Shown: positions 46,201 through 53,590 of the stretch, piece by piece
Layout of the letters: each line of letters opens with the position of its first letter
Numbering within the stretch: the stretch's first letter is position 1
From: Henricia sp. BOLD:AAB3569
Lineage: Eukaryota; Echinodermata; Asteroidea; Spinulosida; Echinasteridae
Reading direction: 5' to 3'
DNA length: 64,000 nt
Assembly: GCA_037783545.1 (NCBI GenBank)
Contig: JBBELK010000068.1
Coordinates: forward strand, 2,170,001-2,234,000
Notes under the pieces: model-generated
The model's input: only the letters and a program-made list of their open reading frames with translations
Told to the model about the DNA's origin: nothing
The model's database searches: none
Made by a program: the position numbers and the translations under genes

Positions 46201-49200
46201 GAGCACCCTGCAGGGTGGATATCTGCGCTATACAAATCTAATCATTATTATTAAGAGCCAAATTCTGTTTTTGTTTCAAATTTTGAAATCAATCCCCACA
46301 ATATTATAAAATCCACAGTTTCACATGCTTCAATTCACTAATGCAGATTTCACACTTGCAATTTGGGTACAGTTCATATCAATGGCCTGTAAGTCGGTCA
46401 GTTGGTGTGTTCCTCTATGCAGAGTATCCTAATAAATTGTGTTCCCAAGGCCGATTTATACAACACACGAGTATTCTGGACAGATTTATGGAAGCATTTT
46501 GTCAGATTTTACATGGGTCATGAACTTCAATCATAAACCTCCAATCATCGTAAACCAAGTTTTATGTTCATGGTCAAGCTGCTGTGATTTTAAAGGAACA
46601 GTGATTGGTGGGAAGGACGGAAAAAGAGTGAAATTTTCTGACTTTTCCAGGATGAAATTCTGAATAATTCCCATATTAACTGCATGCCACATAAACCAGT
46701 TGGCCATATGCCCTGTCACTACTGCAGTGGCTATTCTCTTTCTCTCTTTCTCTCTCCCCCATCCCTCTATATCCTGCATTTCCTGTATCAACACCAGATC
46801 CTGCCTTAATACCGAGCGGGATGGTTCTAACCTCTCCATTAGGCTACAGTTACACCTACCACAACGGGGTGGCTTACTTCAACCCGGGTGAGGTACAGGG
46901 CCCGCCGACTCCCCACGGCCACCACCCTCCTGCTACTGCCGTCATTCCGCATCACCATGCTCAGCACCACGCTGTAAATGTAAGTTTGTATAGAGACTCT
47001 CGGCGTGAGTGGCAAGCTGTGTCCACATCGGAGTGTTTTTAGTAAAATTTAATACAACCATTGCTGGTTTAAAGGTCCCCTTATTTGGCATTTTTATTAT
47101 TAAATCTATGCCATAAAACCCATATACTCAGTTGCATTCATAAAAGTCCTATTTGGAGCTTGTTTTTGGGGTTAAAATAAAGGTTTTTAGTTTTTATGTT
47201 AATGCAAATATGCATATTCATGAGCAAGGTCATGATGTCACAAGAGGCAAACACAGGAAAATCACATTCAACTGTGCACAAAATATTCCACCTTTTTTTC
47301 TCAAACGTCCTGGAACTTTTGTAATCCATGACTGTTTGAGTTTGTTCTACATGTTTCCTGTTGTAAGCCATGACGAAACTGGGGGAGAAAACTGCAGCAA
47401 TTTGCCACAAGTCCAACTTGAAGTCTTATGTTTTTTCTTAACTTTTCCCTTCTGTCTTCCTTACGTGATGCACTCCAAACAGCGCCCTCTGTCTGTGGTT
47501 TATTGCAATGAAATCTTCAAAGTTGAAAAAGGCTACATTTTATTGATTTTACATCCAAACGAACAATAGTATGTCTTGCTGAACAAGTAATCCATCATAT
47601 GAAGCAAAGATTAGGCAAAACGTTGTTTAGCATGTCATAGCCCTTTAAGTTAACTAAAATTAAATGTGTACTTGCCACGGTAAAATGAGGAGTGTCCCCC
47701 AAATGGCAAAATCACGTAATCGGTTTATTTTTGCTAAAATCTCCAATAAAGATGTTCAAGATAAGGATATTGTACAAGGCACTTGAATTTCGCGGGCTTT
47801 TCTCCCACTACGGCTGTGGAGCAGATGTGTTAGGATGCGGTAAAGATTAATTGCTTATCTAACCGCAGACTGATCCGAAGCTCGGGACCGAACCCTCCGC
47901 CAATGCGAGACCAAAGTCTTGGGATCTGATCCGGGGCCAATTTGGTCCCGAGAGCATTTACACTCGGTTTTGATCTGCGGCTGATCCCGAGCTTGGTGTT
48001 CGACCTCGAGCTCGAGATCAAGTGTAAACAAAATCATAACTTCTGAATGAAATCAGATACAGGAATAAATTTGGTTTCATTGGAAAGTCCATTAATCACT
48101 CTTTATTCTTTAAGTATGTCAAGTGGTGGACATTCCTCATTTTGCTGTGGCAGGGTTGTCCAATGCGAATGGCTGGTAAAATAGCTATGAAGGCAAGTTC
48201 CTATTGGACTTTCTCTTCCGCTACCTTAAAGGGACACACTGGCTTTGTTGGGCTATTTTGGGCTCCAAATAGACCCATACATTATTCTGAAGCGTTTATG
48301 AGAGTGAATTAGATATATCCTGAAAAGACATCGTCAAATTTTGCTGTTTTTGAGCACTTTTAAAAAATTCAAGGTCACGTGACTTTTCGGAACCAAAATT
48401 TGGTTCCGAAAAGTCACGTGGTCTTGTGAGTTAGTTGTATTTCCAGCCGTATAAAGGTTTGTTACTGCAGAACTGCACCAAATTCAACTCTGATTTTCCC
48501 CCAATATTTATAAGTAATTGACAAAAGAGAGACTATTTATATAGGTACGAAACAAAGTTAAACATAAGGATGAAAATTCAAACATAATTGTTTGTTTCGA
48601 GAGTCCAGAGAACGGGAGTGAGCGCGTGCTACAGCAGGCTACCGTGGAGTGTAGGATATTTGCCCCGCGCAGCACGGCAAATAGCCTGAGCGCACACACG
48701 GCCGGGTGTGTTGCTCCGGTGTACGTTTGTGAAGAAAAAAACATGATGCCAACTCCTCAAAAGAAAACCGAAATTCCTATTCGGTCCCCGGGCTGTCCAG
48801 TGAAATCGTGAGCAGAAAATTGGAGATATCCTGAGCAGGAGAAGAGCGAATCCTTTGTGACAAAGTCGTGAGGCTCGCGCGTAGTTGCAACGGCTGGTAA
48901 AGCGTATAACCCGTCTTTTGACCGTTGTTTGTTAATTTTGCACTTCTTTAGTAAAAAAAAAAGTATTGTCAATGCTGCTACATCACTAAATCGTGTAAAC
49001 AGTAGGCCGGTGTGTACAATTTCTGTTTAATACTTCATGGGATAATTTTTTTTAATGGAAGACCTTTTTCCCCTTGACAGCCGTCCATGGCCTACCCACA
49101 GTACACAGTACCAGTGATGCTCCAAGCCCCACCCACCTCCCACTCCCACCATCAGTATCTCCCAGTCACAACTCAGCCTCAGCAGGGACAGTACTACCAG

Positions 49201-52200
49201 CAACCCATGAATGTGAGTGACATATGACATGATGCATGACTGTACTTTTCTTTTAATAAAAAAATTAATTTTAAAAAGTCTCAGTAACTTTTCCCAAGTC
49301 CAGTGGTTACTTTTCCTGGCCAAGAAAATTGACCAGGGAACTTTTACCGAGACAATAAATCCATTGCGGACACAGCAAGTCGGTAAAAGAGCTCTGGAAG
49401 CGTACGTCAAACTGCGAAGGGACACTGCGCATGCTCTCCCTGGTCTCAGTAAAAATTTTCCCGTGTCCAAAATTCCAAATGCGGACAGCAGTAAAATTTT
49501 GCCATTTTTCATTTTACCATCGTCTCGGTAAAAACTCACAAAAAAAGCCCAATGCGGACACTGCTTATGTCAACCTTTTCCATAGTTTTATATGACACAG
49601 CATCATTGTGAACTAGACATTGATGTGCTTATGTACATACTTGCACTCATACGTATATTGTTTGAATAACCACGCAAAACCGTAATACAGCCACCATGTT
49701 TTTCCGAGCCGCATATGTTTCCCGTACGCGTACCATTTCTAATGGTCCATATATGCTACATGCGCAACTCGCGTGCCTGGTACAAGCTAAAACTGATTAT
49801 GCCTCCACTTTTAACCAATCAGAAGACGGGAATCTATACATTGCTAGAATGGACCAATGAAATGCCTGATGAATATTGTTTACGTTCAGGATATCTCAAT
49901 GTTGTGATTGTTGTATTTGACAGAACACCCCTCAGTGGACCACTATTCCAGGCCAGTGGCGATGGGTCCATCCCCAGGTAGGTTCACACCGTGTTTACTA
50001 ATAATACAAATAATACTGAAGGATAGGCCTACAGCTTTGCATTGTAACTGCAAATATGCAAACTTTCCACGTTTTCTACAGTCTCTGATTCCCAGTGTTC
50101 TCTACTGGTCGACAATTTGTCCAGGCACACTGAGCAGTGCCCTCACGGGACAAACACTGACTGACCCCCTGTTCGCCACAAAAGGGCGCTGTTCAAAACA
50201 GATGTCATGGCCGTGATCGGCTGCGGATTGGGTCGCCGACACAGCTAGGGGAATGTCACAATCTAACTGCTGATAGGGTTGTGCGCCTTGACCTGGGGCG
50301 CGTTCAATAGCACAATACGTACGCCGGTATTATGTATTTTCCTATACCTTCACCGTTGAAGGTATTGTCAGTATGCATACGTATTGTGCTATAGGCCGTA
50401 TTCCTGAACGTGGAGGGCGCTGTTAAGTGGTCCGCGCCTGGTCTGCGCCCATCGTGCGTTATGTTCGAACACAAAACGCGCTACGCGCACACGCCTTCCA
50501 AACATTTATTTTGAATGGAAATCTGTGCGCGCGACACTTTTCTACTGTCATCTATGGACATTTTCCCCCAAATCACCTTGTTCGAGCGCCCTCACTCGTT
50601 TAGGAATACCGTCTATTGAACGTGTCCCAGGTAGTCACCTAGTTGAAGAGAAATGGTTCTGGTGATTTCTTGATGGCATGCGGTAATAATGGCAACAGCG
50701 CCAGGAGTAGGGTAGACGTGTGTGCTATACAAGTGTCCACCATTTTTATTATTATACAATAGATGCCTGGTAAGTGAACGATAATGACACCAGTGGCCAG
50801 TGAATCATGTTTGGCGACTTTACACCTAATTTTGGAATGACTCAGCCGGCCGTACTTCTGAAGTGTTTTTAGAGGGGGAAATAGATTATTTTTGTCCAGG
50901 CGGCAATTTGTCTATGCGCTACGGTACAGCTAGTGGAGAACCCTGCTTGGGAACATGTCATTTCAAGATCGATCTAGTCGGTTGCATTTATTTATGTTCA
51001 AGTCATTTTTTTACCACAGGTGATGCCAATTGAAAACTTAGTTAAAAATTTCTTCAAACATTGTACGGGCTGAAATGGTTAAAATTAAAAATAAAAACTG
51101 CTCAGAGTTCGTACTCTATTGTAAGTGTAATGTGATATGAATGTCCATGAGGTTAAGAAAATCTGATTGCAGTAAAATCCACCAGGATTTGAACCAGTTG
51201 AGCTATGAAGCCAACTGGCGGTCTCGAAACACGGTATTGCAGTTGTTCCTCACCGATTGGCTATTATGTCCTACAGAGGGATAAACCCTTCAATGAGCAA
51301 CTTTAGTAACCACAAATTCGGTGCACTAAACCACTAGGCCAGCGCACCCCATGTTAAGATTGTATATGCTTTATCTGTGGTGCCAACAGCAAGCAGCTAG
51401 TGGGCTGACTGGAGGCATTGTATCCCCACTGTACGCCACGGCTCCTGGTACTGACATGGCCATGTACCCTGCCCCATCTCCTGCCTATGCACAAACGCCG
51501 GGTGATGTGCCTGAGGTGCCCCTCATGGAATCTACACAAAACGAGGTAAGGCAGTCTGTGTTCTGAAAGATGTTATTGCTTTTCATTAAGCCGCCCACCT
51601 TTTTATGACCAAGTTGCACCTGAGCTACGCCCGTCGGCATCAAATCAATCAGCGATTGTTTTGTGACTTATTTTTAAGCATCAGATTTGATAGAAAAACC
51701 CAAATTTAGGAGTGAAAAATTTGAATATTTTCTTAGAAAACACAGGGTCTGAAGCTCAGGTCAACTACTCTTTATTCTTTCCCTGGAGAGTTCCGGTGTT
51801 TTTACGGTTGGTTTTGGGGTTTCTGTCATTAAACGCCGAAGTGAAAAGTCTGAAATCGCCACCGGTCTTTCGTGACTGACCGGGTCGGTGACGGGTTGTG
51901 TACGGGCCATACCACGCGGCATGGAGAAATCGAGACATCGCACCACTATGGCATCGCATGCGCATGAATGGAATCACAGTACGTGTGGCTGACTTGGCCA
52001 TGAGAAATTTTCCTGGAATTTAGCTGTAGTTTGACTTTAAATTCGCTGGCTGTTTCATAACATTTGGCGCATATATTTGCTAAACATTCCGTTCCCGTAA
52101 TTGAGCATGCCCATGATTATTTGCACATGCAAAAGCCGCACATTTGGGCATTTTGCTTGTTGGTTATGCTGGTGATTCAGGCAGTTGCGCAATGTGACGT

Positions 52201-53590
52201 CATCAGTTTCACGAAGTGAATACTAACATGCAATGGGATTGGCTGATCAAAAAGATGCCAATACAAGATGTCCGCGCCCGTGAGATGCTTTTATGCGCAC
52301 TAATTTGCGTTTTTACAGAGGATCGGCGCAATTACATCTACTGATTTGAGTGGGAATAGGTAGGCAAATATGGTTTTTATGGAATATCTGCAAACTAAAC
52401 TCCCCAAAAAAGTTCGGAAAGTCAAGTTTGACTGACAATTTCTCCCTTGTTGCAAAATAATTTTGTGTCATTTGTTATGATTAAGCAATTTGGGGATGTG
52501 CAGCACAGCTGAATACGGGGGCGGGTGTAAAGTGAAATGCATTGCTATTGTTAAAAAGTGCATTGACACATTCCCATCCTCCAAGCAAAAGGGGAATGCA
52601 CTGCCTGACAATAGCAGTGAATTTTGTGACATTTCACTTTCCACCCACTCCTGTATTCCGCTATACTGCACATCCCCCAATTGATTAATCATAACAAATG
52701 ACACATCACTGTAAAGAGGAATAACAGGGCTTTCCAATGATACAAAATTCAAGGAAAATGATTTAGTAAAAAGAGAGAAATCGTCATTCAAACTTGACTT
52801 TCCGAACTTTTTTTGAGGAGTTTATAACTCTTTTGACTAAAGATGTCCTATAAGATTTAAACAATGACTTGGACTTGGACACCTCGGACTCGACTATAGT
52901 ACTGGTCGTTATTGTATTGATTTTGGAGGATTAGGAGTGGCTAACATGCTATATAGAGTTAAATTAAATCTGCACCTTTATCATTCTTTGGACCCTACAA
53001 GTTATTTACATGTGAAAGATGGCAACACCCTTCAAAATAGTCCCCCGAGGCCTATCTGAAAATCATTGATCCGGCCCCCAATAAGGCACGCACAAACGGC
53101 AGGATTTTGTGCACGCAGCGAATAGCTTAAGACACTCCCTTGTCCTACGTATTTGATCACAGAGGTACGGTATTACGCCCCATGGGGCTCTCACCAGGGT
53201 GCCATAATGTCCATGGACTCCCTCCAGCCGCACTACACTCACCAACACCACACCCACCAACAAGCGATGATCGGCCCCCAAGCACCCCCTCATCGGTTCC
53301 CTTTTGTTGCGCCACCTCGACTGCCTACACTGCCTCAACACCCCTACATGCCACCCACCGAAGTCGCGTTCCAGAACCCCAACGGCGTACCCCACCTCCT
53401 ACCCAAGATGCCCATCCACCAGAACCGGTTTGCCCTCAAGCGACCGATCAACATGCCTCAGCAAGACCGGGCGCCTAAAATCGTCCGCAGTACAGCCGAT
53501 GGGAGCCTGCACTACACCCTGGCTAGGATGGATGATTGCCCTGGAGTACTGACACTCAATGGTTATTCATCCATGCCACCTGACAACTAA
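26263..53590 (+). CDS. BOLL: BOULE (DAZ-family RNA-binding protein), complete gene span, 11 exons
   Basis: BOULE is the founding member of the DAZ family: a cytoplasmic RNA-binding translational regulator of germ cells, needed for meiosis in several animals. The joined model is 1281 bases (426 aa) with consistent phase throughout. One RRM spans about aa 37-117, with RNP2 IFVGGI (aa 39-44) and RNP1 KGYAFITF (aa 77-84). The boule signature YSYTYHNGVAYF follows at aa 127. A DAZ-like motif (MAYPQYTVP...YLPV, about aa 171-200) and a Q/H/P-rich tail complete the protein. The tail is longer than in mammalian BOLL (about 280-300 aa), mostly because of the 141-aa last exon. Introns reach 9.0 kb (intron 3) and hold nested transposons. 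The family assignment is near certain. Exon 1 is an inference and the 3' UTR end is not resolved. Confidence 0.9.
26870..27105. mobile_element. MULE-like MITE with 11-bp target duplication
   Basis: Long inverted ends begin CCGGTGTGAAGTTGGTTACT. They are flanked by perfect 11-bp direct repeats TCATAATTTAA at 26859-26869 and 27106-27116. A 9-11-bp duplication fits Mutator-like elements. It lies in BOULE intron 1 and is 236 bp with no coding capacity. Confidence 0.85.
27235..27564 (-). mobile_element. CAGTGATCTCCACT element, copy 1 (minus)
   Basis: It ends GGCAGTGGAGATCACTG and contains TTTGTCCGGGCG words and GAGGGCGCTGTTCAAAACAA. It is homologous, in reverse, to 29059-29705. The left boundary is uncertain. 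Confidence 0.7.
27630..27845. mobile_element. MITE, about 75-bp inverted ends (GGGCGCTTTCACAGGGG)
   Basis: TATAGGGCGCTTTCACAGGG ... CAATAGTGACC is inverted almost perfectly at the right end. TATA at both edges may include the target duplication. Confidence 0.82.
28407..28513. mobile_element. Palindromic TTAA MITE, family B, copy 3 (left arm deleted)
   Basis: It has AAGGCACAGGTTCGTCAGCA then a jump to AAAGGCATGGAGCTGCG and a full right arm. About 35 bases of the left arm are missing. Confidence 0.8.
28528..28981. mobile_element. CAGGGGTCAAAATTAA element
   Basis: CAGGGGTCAAAATTAA and TTAATTTCGACCCCTG are inverted ends. Subterminal GGACCAGTAGA / CCAGTGTTAA words resemble other CAGGG-ended elements in the window. 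I see no clear target duplication. Confidence 0.7.
29059..29705 (+). mobile_element. CAGTGATCTCCACT element, copy 2, with ACACT duplication
   Basis: CAGTGATCTCCACTACCGGT and AGTGGAGATCACTG are inverted ends. ACACT precedes (29054-29058) and follows (29706-29710) the element. It is inserted in the extreme left end of the Tc1-type element that resumes at 29707. It carries the C-rich tract. Confidence 0.8.
29497..29667 (+). repeat. Extreme C-rich tract (C-runs broken by single T's)
   Basis: About 170 bases contain only C and T, nearly all C in runs of 5-17. The minus strand is G-rich, with strong G-quadruplex potential. Open frames reported on both strands here are low-complexity artefacts (Pro/Ser/Leu or Gly/Arg/Glu). 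Confidence 0.95.
29707..30308 (+). mobile_element. Tc1/mariner-type element, copy 2, with decayed transposase tail
   Basis: Inverted ends read CACTACCCATCAAAACTTTG. About 29865-30000 translates to WPAQSPDLNPIE followed by a broken ELD.KVRKKCP segment, the Tc1 transposase DDE C-terminal signature, with stops. It is non-autonomous. Confidence 0.88.
30368..30624. mobile_element. ACCCGGGTTA-word MITE
   Basis: It is made of repeats of TTACCCGGGTTAA and AATCTCGGGGTTA and ends GTCGTGGGAAAAGGCCTTTA. The left end (TCGTTTTCCACGGCA) is diverged. Confidence 0.65.
31122..31241 (+). CDS. BOLL: BOULE exon 2 (RNP2)
   Basis: The acceptor TTTTTTTCCCCAG ends at 31121 and the donor GTAAGT begins at 31242. It is 40 codons: a Ser/Pro/Asn-rich N-terminus, then KYGTMIPNRIFVGGISFN, which contains RNP2 and matches the BOULE-diagnostic Y.T.IPNRIFVGGI. 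Confidence 0.95.
31427..31765. repeat. Large hairpin repeat (about 135-bp arms)
   Basis: AATACCTTTGTCTGGTCTTT...CAAATTTCCAATATATGC pairs with GCGTATATTGGAAATTTGTA...GACCAGACAAAGGTATTTTC. A stem GTAACCGGGACGG / CCGTCCCGGTTA lies at the centre. It is related to 1725-1917 and 53820-54090. Confidence 0.82.
32385..32600 (-). repeat. Fragment of the CAGTGATCTCCACT element family
   Basis: ATAATGACTCCAGCGAAACA, TTTGGAATGACTTGGCCGTA and TTTTTGTCCGGGCGGCC match the interiors at 27235 and 29059. Confidence 0.65.
32804..32895 (+). CDS. BOLL: BOULE exon 3 (RRM)
   Basis: The acceptor CCACACTTTAG ends at 32803 and the donor GTAAGT begins at 32896. The phase is 0 to 2. It encodes TCEAELKNFFSHYGRVKETK then IIADRAGISKG, the alpha1-beta2-beta3 part of the RRM. 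Confidence 0.95.
32908..33048. mobile_element. Palindromic TTAA MITE, family B, copy 4 (reference-quality)
   Basis: TTAA, AGGCACAGGCTCGTCAGCAA and a full inverse arm GCATTGCTGACGAGCCTGTG CCTTTAA. It begins 12 bases after the BOULE exon 3 donor. Confidence 0.92.
33171..35788. mobile_element. TTAA MITE family C, copy 4, split by a 2.2-kb insertion
   Basis: The left end TTAAAGATAGTATACAT is at 33171-33187. The remainder resumes at 35388 with TACATGATTGGTAAACTG and ends TTAA at 35788. The split is the 33188-35387 element. Confidence 0.85.
33188..35387. mobile_element. CAGGGCT...AGCCCTG element, 2.2 kb, TACAT duplication
   Basis: CAGGGCTCGAACATAA and AAGCCCTG are inverted ends. TACAT lies on both sides (33183-33187, 35388-35392). 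Subterminal GTGGCC.. and CCAGTCAA(GA) words occur at both ends. I find no transposase frame. It resembles non-autonomous hAT- or P-like elements, but the class is unproven. Confidence 0.78.
36257..36781. mobile_element. TTAA MITE family C, copy 5 (full length)
   Basis: AAGGCAGTATACATCATTGG and AAGATAGTATACATGATTGG are inverted ends with TTAA at both edges. The core has about ten TTCGCCC-type words facing GGGCGAA-type words. Confidence 0.9.
36955..37320. mobile_element. GTGTCCGCATTGGA MITE, copy 1
   Basis: AGCCGTGTCCGCATTGGAG and TCCAATGCGGACAGGCC are the ends. The internal words GTCCGCATTGGACTT and GGAAAAGTTCCCTGG also occur at 49275-49565. Confidence 0.75.
37870..38393. mobile_element. CAATAGACCGATCCAGTAAG element
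   Basis: CAATAGACCGATCCAGTAAG CTCCGCCCATTT is inverted at 38355-38393. The interior is partly shared with 13238-13690. It is 524 bp. Confidence 0.82.
39690..39760 (+). repeat. C-rich tract
   Basis: It consists of runs of C broken by T, flanked on both sides by AAGGAAGCC. It has the same composition and strand as the 29497 tract. Confidence 0.85.
40610..41321. mobile_element. CAGGGCTTCAAA...TTTCAAGCCCTG element, TCCTTG duplication
   Basis: It has inverted ends and TCCTTG on both sides (40604-40609, 41322-41327). The uninterrupted family A copies read TATCCCTGG at this point, which confirms the empty site. Confidence 0.85.
40690..41239. mobile_element. AGGCCTTTTCACACT MITE (GGGTTGA-word core)
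   Basis: TAGGCCTTTTCACACTCAAA and AGTGTGAAAAGGCCTA are the ends. The core is many copies of CAACCCGGGTTGA. It is inserted inside the 40610 element, giving a third nesting level. Confidence 0.85.
41894..41951 (+). CDS. BOLL: BOULE exon 4 (RNP1)
   Basis: The acceptor GTCCTGCAG ends at 41893 and the donor GTACAT begins at 41952. The phase is 2 to 0. It encodes YAFITFESQEEAVRILKEQ. With the preceding KG this forms RNP1. Confidence 0.95.
42281..42332 (+). repeat. C-rich tract
   Basis: It contains CCCCCCATCCCCCTCCCCAC-type C-runs. Confidence 0.85.
42573..42632 (+). CDS. BOLL: BOULE exon 5 (end of RRM)
   Basis: The acceptor TTTTTTTCAG ends at 42572 and the donor GTAAGT begins at 42633. The 20 codons ANNLVFKDKKLNIGQAIRKQ match the BOULE KDKKLNIGPAIRKQ end of the RRM. 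Confidence 0.95.
42680..42750. repeat. Intronic hairpin near BOULE exon 5
   Basis: GGTATTGGAGGTTGGTAAAC TAGTTCCC pairs with GGGAACTAGTTTTTCAACTT CCAATACC around a short AACCTCACCTC loop. It lies 48 bases after the exon 5 donor. Confidence 0.8.
42859..43232 (+). mobile_element. tRNA-headed SINE, full length with (TAA)n end
   Basis: It has a type-II tRNA-like head (TACCGTGGCCGAGCGGTTTA, GCAGGTTCGAACCTC), the GCCCTTGGGCAAGGCACTCA core, a GGAAGGGATGTAAAGCCG tail and an ATAATAATAATA end. It is the best-preserved copy. Confidence 0.9.
43309..43741. mobile_element. GTGTTTACACT MITE (GAGCTCGGGATC-word core), copy 2
   Basis: ACCGTGTTTACACTGGTC and GATCAAGTGTAAACAGGGT are the ends. The core repeats CGAGCTCGGGATCAA and GGGTCTGATC words. 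It is related to 17769 and 47763. Confidence 0.82.
44364..44717. mobile_element. AGGCCTTT...CACTA MITE (CCCCGGGG-word core)
   Basis: TAGGCCTTTACCCACTAGAC and TTAGTGAGAAAAGGCCTTA are the ends. The core repeats GCCCCGGGGCGA, ACCCCGGGGTGG and similar words. Confidence 0.8.
45049..45073 (+). CDS. BOLL: BOULE exon 6 (25-base micro-exon)
   Basis: The acceptor TTATCTGCAG ends at 45048 and the donor GTAAGT begins at 45074. The phase is 0 to 1. It encodes PMNLPKNV. Strong sites on both sides and the phase match support it despite its size. Confidence 0.85.
45374..45450 (+). repeat. tRNA-like SINE fragment
   Basis: GTGTCAGAGGTCTGGGATTG GAATCCCGATGAGGACC resembles the tRNA 3' half at 7305 and 4193. 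Confidence 0.55.
45935..46257 (+). mobile_element. Second SINE family (different tRNA head), full length
   Basis: It has the head GTGTGGTCTAGTGGGTATGA and GGGTTCGAGCCCCACTTCG, the CCCTGGGCAAGGCACTTAAT core, and the tail AACTGCTGATAGGGTTGTGC, GGCAGCGGTAATAATGG and CTATACAAATCTAATCATTA. A broken copy lies at 50245-50755. Confidence 0.88.
46843..46979 (+). CDS. BOLL: BOULE exon 7
   Basis: The acceptor CTCTCCATTAG ends at 46842 and the donor GTAAGT begins at 46980. The phase is 1 to 0. It opens with YSYTYHNGVAYFNPGEV, the conserved post-RRM BOULE segment, followed by a His-rich run (PHHHAQHH). Confidence 0.95.
47763..48032. mobile_element. GTGTTTACACT MITE, copy 3 (left-truncated)
   Basis: It contains CTTGAATTTCGCGGGCTTTT, GGGATCTGATCCGGGGCC and the end GAGATCAAGTGTAAAC. 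It lacks the left terminal repeat. Confidence 0.75.
48376..48420. repeat. Perfect 22-bp-arm hairpin with CACGTG ends
   Basis: CACGTGACTTTTCGGAACCA AA and its exact inverse are separated by a single A. Each arm ends in a CACGTG E-box word. Confidence 0.9.
49081..49212 (+). CDS. BOLL: BOULE exon 8 (DAZ-like motif)
   Basis: The acceptor CCCCTTGACAG ends at 49080 and the donor GTGAGT begins at 49213. It is 44 codons. PSMAYPQYTVPVML and HQYLPVTTQPQQGQYYQQ resemble a single DAZ repeat, the part that binds partners such as DAZAP1 or Pumilio in other animals. Confidence 0.93.
49275..49565. mobile_element. GTGTCCGCATTGGA MITE, copy 2
   Basis: It holds CCCAATGCGGACACTGCT at the right end and GGGAACTTTTACCGAG and TTTACCATCGTCTCGG words in the core. 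It is related to 36955-37320 in reverse. Confidence 0.75.
49924..49977 (+). CDS. BOLL: BOULE exon 9
   Basis: The acceptor GTATTTGACAG ends at 49923 and the donor GTAGGT begins at 49978. The 18 codons NTPQWTTIPGQWRWVHPQ match the W-rich QW....QWRW segment of BOULE. Confidence 0.92.
50245..50756 (+). mobile_element. Second-family SINE, 5'-truncated, split by a palindromic MITE
   Basis: GGGGAATGTCACAATCTAAC TGCTGATAGGGTTGTGCGCC is before the break. CACCTAGTTGAAGAGAAATG and ATTATTATACAAT follow it. Confidence 0.8.
50293..50630. mobile_element. GGGGCGCGTTCAATAGC MITE
   Basis: CTGGGGCGCGTTCAATAGCA is inverted as CTATTGAACGTGTCCCAG. A subterminal AATACGTACGCCGGTATTAT hairpin is present. It is inserted in the SINE, giving a third level of nesting. 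Confidence 0.82.
51180..51350 (-). repeat. Degraded tRNA-like/SINE remnant
   Basis: CCACCAGGATTTGAACCAGT TGAGCTATGAAGCC and GTGCACTAAACCACTAGGCC AGCG look like tRNA-derived pieces. It lies just upstream of BOULE exon 10. Confidence 0.5.
51390..51545 (+). CDS. BOLL: BOULE exon 10
   Basis: The acceptor GTGCCAACAG ends at 51389 and the donor GTAAGG begins at 51546. It is 52 codons. It encodes IVSPLYATAPGTDMAMYP, PSPAYAQTPGDVPEVPLM and ESTQNE. A second CAG four bases on (AAGCAG) would shift the frame. Confidence 0.88.
52397..52823. mobile_element. AAACTCC(C/T)CAAAAAAAGTTCGGAAAG MITE, copy 1
   Basis: It has inverted ends of about 50 bp with AAGTCAAGTTTGACTG and an inner inverted repeat around TGACACATTCCCATCCTCC. 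Its TTGATTAATCATAAC is the empty TTAA target filled in the copy at 63557. Confidence 0.85.
53165..53590 (+). CDS. BOLL: BOULE terminal exon 11
   Basis: The frame with a 141-aa open reading run and the TAA at 53588-53590 requires the acceptor ATCACAGAG ending at 53164. It begins VRYYAPWGSHQG. The more canonical CACAG two bases upstream would shift the frame and stop after about 14 codons. The product is Gln/His/Pro-rich, with a basic segment (NRFALKRPINMPQQDRAPK) near its end. Confidence 0.87.
   Translation, partial: VRYYAPWGSHQGAIMSMDSLQPHYTHQHHTHQQAMIGPQAPPHRFPFVAPPRLPTLPQHPYMPPTEVAFQNPNGVPHLLPKMPIHQNRFALKRPINMPQQDRAPKIVRSTADGSLHYTLARMDDCPGVLTLNGYSSMPPDN

Larger units (their letters stand above)
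50092..50953. mobile_element. CAGTG(T/A)TCTC element, copy 3, split by a SINE
   Basis: CAGTGTTCTCTACTGG at the left and CTAGTGGAGAACCCTG at the right form the ends. The interior (TTTGTCCAGGC, AAAGGGCGCTGTTCAAAAC, TGGAATGACTCAG) matches 27235 and 29059. Confidence 0.78.

Noticed and set aside
47153..47569. 138-aa plus-strand frame in a BOULE intron
   Set aside because: It has AT-rich composition, no domain, and no splice sites in phase with BOULE exons.
49027..49539. 170-aa minus-strand frame
   Set aside because: It is antisense to BOULE exon 8 and a MITE, with no recognisable protein.
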